NCBI GenBank assembly: GCA_016201085.1
Contig: JACQDO010000298.1
Location: 1-5,920, forward strand
Reading direction: 5' to 3'
Length of the DNA stretch: 5,920 nucleotides
Origin: Hyphomicrobiales bacterium
Lineage (GTDB): Bacteria; Pseudomonadota; Alphaproteobacteria; Rhizobiales; Xanthobacteraceae
Numbering within the stretch: position 1 is the stretch's first letter; every line of letters begins with the position of its first letter. Positions 3,390 through 5,920 of the stretch are shown here, piece by piece. The translations under genes were made by a program, and so were the position numbers. A model generated the notes under the pieces. The model had not been told where the DNA came from. It searched no databases and saw only the letters and a program-made list of their open reading frames with translations.

Positions 3390-5920
3390 CTGCCCCAGCC
3401 GTTCCAGCAGCGCCGGGATGTGCACCTGGTCGGCCTTGTAGTTGCCGGTGAGCGCGTACATCACGATGTTGACCCCGGCGCGGAAGGCGTATTCGCGCTG
3501 GCGCGGCTCGCCCGGCACCAGCGGCAGCATCGGCTGGCCGTCCGGGCGCATGGCCCAGGCGCCGGCCAGATCGTTCGAGGTGATCAGGATTGAGGTCACG
3601 CCGTCGCCGGCGCGCGCCGGGCGGTTGCTCAGTTCTTCGTCGTTTTCCGCTGGCAGCGCTTCGACCCAAAGCTGGCCGTTGGTGAAGCGGCCGGGGAAGT
3701 CACGCAGCAGGAAGAAGGTTTTTGTCAGTACGTGGTCGCGCGGCACCGGCTCGAGTTCGGGGATGTCGAGCGAGGACAGGATCGCGCGCAGCGCCACCAT
3801 GCCGGGGCCCTGCATCTCGCCGCCGGGGCGGGGCGGCGCATCGATGGCGTCGCGGGTATCGAACAGAATGGTGCCGCCGCGCTTCATGTAACTGTCGATG
3901 CGCTCGAGCGCGGCCTGCGACGGCTTCGGCGCGGTCGTCGATACCGGCCAATAAATAATCGGGAAGAAAGCGAGTTCGTCGCGCGCCGGATCGAGGCCGA
4001 TCGGCTCGCCGGCCTCCAGCGCGGTACGTTGCGCCAGGAACAGCGTGAGGCCTTGCAGGCCGGCTTTGCTGATGGCGTCGACCTCGGCATCGCCGGTGAT
4101 GATATAGGCGAGGTGCGGCTGCTTCGTCGCCTGTAGCGCGAAGTCTTGCTGGCTTGCGCTGAGTTTTGGTGCCTGCTGCGGGGCGGCGGTTTGCGCCTGC
4201 GCCGGATTGTGCAGAGTCAAGCCGGCGAGCAGGCCGGCGATCAAAAGGCTCGCCGCCACGCGCCGGCGCGGACGCCGGTTGCTCAGGCCGCCGGACAGCC
4301 AGAACACCACCAGTGCGTCGAGCAGCAGCAGCGCCAGCGCCGCGAGGAAGATCGGCCCGCGCAGATCGAGCGGCTCGCCATGGCGATAGACGTCGAGGCG
4401 GGCATTGAGCGGCGACACATCGAGCGGCAGCGGCCGATCGGCGGGCGCCAGCGTATTGACCGCAACCAGGCCTTCGGGCGGGCCATAGAAGCCGGGTGGA
4501 TGATCGGCGCTGGCGCGCTCGCTGAAATTGACCGGGATCGGCCGCGCGGTGGCCGGCGGCGTCGTGAACGCGCCGAAACCGTCGAGCACGCGGGTCGCCG
4601 GTACGACCTGGACCTGGCGGCTGCCGGCGCCGCTGGCACCGGCGCCAGCGCTGCCAACGCTGTCAGCGGTGCCAGCCGTGCCAGCCAGCGATACAATGCG
4701 CCGGAGCATGTCGACGAAGGCGCCGGACAGCGGCAGGTCGGACCAGCGGGTATCGGCGGTGACGTGGAACAGCACCAGCAGCCCCTTGCCCTGGCGCTGG
4801 GCGGTGACCAGCGGCGTGCCGTCGGAAAGCGTCGCCCAGGTGCGGTCGGTGAGCAGCGAATCCGGCTCCGCCAGCACCTGCCGCGTCACGGTGACGTCGT
4901 TGGGCACCGCCATGCCGTTGAACGGGCTGTCGCGCGCGAAACCGGCGAGATGCTGCGGCTTGTCCCAGCTCAGGCTGCCGCCGAGGATGCGGCCGCCGCG
5001 GCGCAGCTTCACCGGCACCAGGTTGTCGTCCTCGGTGGCGGCGAGATGCGGCCCGGCAAAGCGCACCAGCACGCCGCCCTCGTCGATCCACTTATCGAGA
5101 CGCTCGCGCGCCTCGGCGACATTGCCGACGTCGGCCAGGATCAGCATCGGCAGGCGCTGGTCGAGGAAGCGCGTCACCGCTTCCGCCGGCCCGACGCCCT
5201 CGGCGAGGCGGACATCGGCGAATGGATTGAGTGCGCGCGCCAGGTAATAGGTCGCGCCCAGCAGCGGCTGCGAGCGGTCGGCGGTCGAGCCGGACACGAT
5301 GCCGACGGTGCGGCGGCGCCAGCGCTTGTCGAGCAATTGCACGGCGCCGGCCGAATGTTCGCCGACGATCTCCAGGCGCGCCACGTCGTTGCGGATTTCG
5401 ACCGGCAGGTCGATCACCGCCTCGGTCTCGCTCGCGTCGGACTGGAAGGCGAACGACGCCTCGCCGAGCGGCAGGCCCTTGAGATCGATGGCGCTGACCA
5501 GGCCGGCGTCGGCGCCGCCGGTCTGCGCGCGCAGCACCTTGACCGTCAGCGCGCCGGCGGCGTTGTCGGCGGCGGCCAGCGCATGCGCGATCGGAACGCC
5601 GCCGGCGACGATGGTCAGTTGATGGCCGCCGATAACGCGCTTGAGGCCCTCGACAAAAGCCGCGCCCTTGCCGAGATCGACGCTGTCCGACAGCCAGACG
5701 ATCTCGACATCCTTGGCGAGGCCGAGGAAGCGCTCGATCAGCGGTAGCGCCTCGCTGCGGTCGATGCCGTGCGGCTTGGGCTTGAGCTGCTTGATCTGCA
5801 CGCGCGCGGCGCCGGCGATCTGCAATGAAATATCGCGGGCGGTTTCCGACAGCGCCAGCACGGCGACGCCGCGATTGTCGGTCTCGGCACGCGCGATCAG
5901 CTCGTCGGCGGTGCGCAGCC
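3387..5920 (-). CDS. BatA-type membrane protein with C-terminal DUF4159 domain, N-terminus off the window
   Basis: The frame is open to the right edge. Codons beyond the GTG at 5861 read on as RTADELIARAETDNRGVAV, so the gene starts outside the window and about 843 residues are visible. The first visible part is VWA-like (VAVLALSETARDI, then VEIVWLSDSVD). A Rossmann/glutamine-amidotransferase-like segment follows (VGIVSGST near 5310, DEGGVLVRFAGP near 5070), then an Ala/Gly/Ser linker at 4685-4620. A membrane helix lies at about 4358-4287 and a second hydrophobic segment preceded by RRPRRR at about 4253-4206, ending NPAQAQ. The DUF4159 domain runs from about 4121 to the stop: LAYIITGDAEVD, ELAFFPIIYWP, MKRGGTILFDTRD, DHVLTKTFFLL, NIVMYALTGNYKADQVH. 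The ending ALLERLGQ is the family's usual one, so the neighbouring insertion has not truncated it. I found no cysteine in the visible part. Family members occur with MoxR ATPases and DUF58 proteins and are linked to the cell envelope; the exact role is unknown. Confidence 0.93.
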   Translation of the reverse strand, partial: LRTADELIARAETDNRGVAVLALSETARDISLQIAGAARVQIKQLKPKPHGIDRSEALPLIERFLGLAKDVEIVWLSDSVDLGKGAAFVEGLKRVIGGHQLTIVAGGVPIAHALAAADNAAGALTVKVLRAQTGGADAGLVSAIDLKGLPLGEASFAFQSDASETEAVIDLPVEIRNDVARLEIVGEHSAGAVQLLDKRWRRRTVGIVSGSTADRSQPLLGATYYLARALNPFADVRLAEGVGPAEAVTRFLDQRLPMLILADVGNVAEARERLDKWIDEGGVLVRFAGPHLAATEDDNLVPVKLRRGGRILGGSLSWDKPQHLAGFARDSPFNGMAVPNDVTVTRQVLAEPDSLLTDRTWATLSDGTPLVTAQRQGKGLLVLFHVTADTRWSDLPLSGAFVDMLRRIVSLAGTAGTADSVGSAGAGASGAGSRQVQVVPATRVLDGFGAFTTPPATARPIPVNFSERASADHPPGFYGPPEGLVAVNTLAPADRPLPLDVSPLNARLDVYRHGEPLDLRGPIFLAALALLLLDALVVFWLSGGLSNRRPRRRVAASLLIAGLLAGLTLHNPAQAQTAAPQQAPKLSASQQDFALQATKQPHLAYIITGDAEVDAISKAGLQGLTLFLAQRTALEAGEPIGLDPARDELAFFPIIYWPVSTTAPKPSQAALERIDSYMKRGGTILFDTRDAIDAPPRPGGEMQGPGMVALRAILSSLDIPELEPVPRDHVLTKTFFLLRDFPGRFTNGQLWVEALPAENDEELSNRPARAGDGVTSILITSNDLAGAWAMRPDGQPMLPLVPGEPRQREYAFRAGVNIVMYALTGNYKADQVHIPALLERLGQ
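4620..4685 (-). repeat. Ala/Gly/Ser-rich low-complexity linker coding repeat
   Basis: Twenty-two codons encode only A, G, S, T, V and D, built from recurring GCTGGC and GGCAGC units on the minus strand. They separate the amidotransferase-like part of the BatA/DUF4159 protein from the region before its first membrane helix. This is probably a flexible linker that varies in length through repeat slippage. Confidence 0.6.

Noticed and set aside
4146..5747. Long plus-strand open frame (533 codons) opposite the BatA/DUF4159 gene
   Set aside because: It has the same biased composition (Arg/Gln/Ala/His repeats) and is antisense to a recognisable protein, with no ribosome binding site of note.
3387..5861. 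GTG at 5861 as the true start of the BatA/DUF4159 gene
   Set aside because: The frame stays open and protein-like to the edge (RTADELIARAETDNRGVAV), and the family needs an N-terminal membrane region not present here.

Overview
The window comes from a GC-rich bacterial chromosome, most likely an alphaproteobacterium of the Hyphomicrobiales (Bradyrhizobium/Rhodopseudomonas-like). I base this on protein similarity recalled from memory and on codon use; no database was searched. Everything convincing lies on the minus strand and is read from right (5920) to left (1).

Layout in transcription order. (1) 5920-3387: the C-terminal ~843 residues of a large BatA-type/DUF4159 membrane protein, whose N-terminus is off the right edge. 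(2) 3386-3318: a short AT-rich intergenic stretch with a stranded Shine-Dalgarno sequence, a perfect TTGACA promoter box and an array of ATAGTAA/TTACTAT half-sites. (3) 3317-2937: a 126-residue antitoxin-like protein with a DUF7662-like N-terminus joined to a typical VapC-neutralising tail. (4) 2944-2546: a complete VapC-type PIN-domain toxin. (5) 2543-477: a 688-residue cysteine-free membrane protein with VWA-like and glutamine-amidotransferase-like segments. (6) 480-1: the signal peptide and N-terminal part of a probable M15-family (D-Ala-D-Ala carboxypeptidase-like) exported protein, running off the left edge.

Genes 1, 5 and 6 belong to the cell-envelope operon type moxR - DUF58 - BatA/DUF4159 - membrane protein - peptidase known in alphaproteobacteria; moxR and DUF58 would be expected beyond the right edge. 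The toxin-antitoxin pair, with its own promoter, sits inside this operon without breaking any gene. Its local GC is visibly lower: hand counts are 22/60 at 3321-3380, 29/60 at 2761-2820 and 32/60 at 2581-2640, against 42/60 at 4921-4980.

The junctions are the most informative part. TAAGGAG at the DUF4159 stop looks like the original ribosome binding site of the downstream membrane-protein gene, which now lies ~840 bp away with no Shine-Dalgarno of its own. Removing the cassette between two GTT trinucleotides would recreate GGAG-TTGACT-ATG, with ideal spacing. The module therefore appears to have landed between a ribosome binding site and its start codon, leaving the downstream envelope genes dependent on coupling to vapC translation. 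No RNA genes, CRISPR arrays, transposases or integrases were seen.
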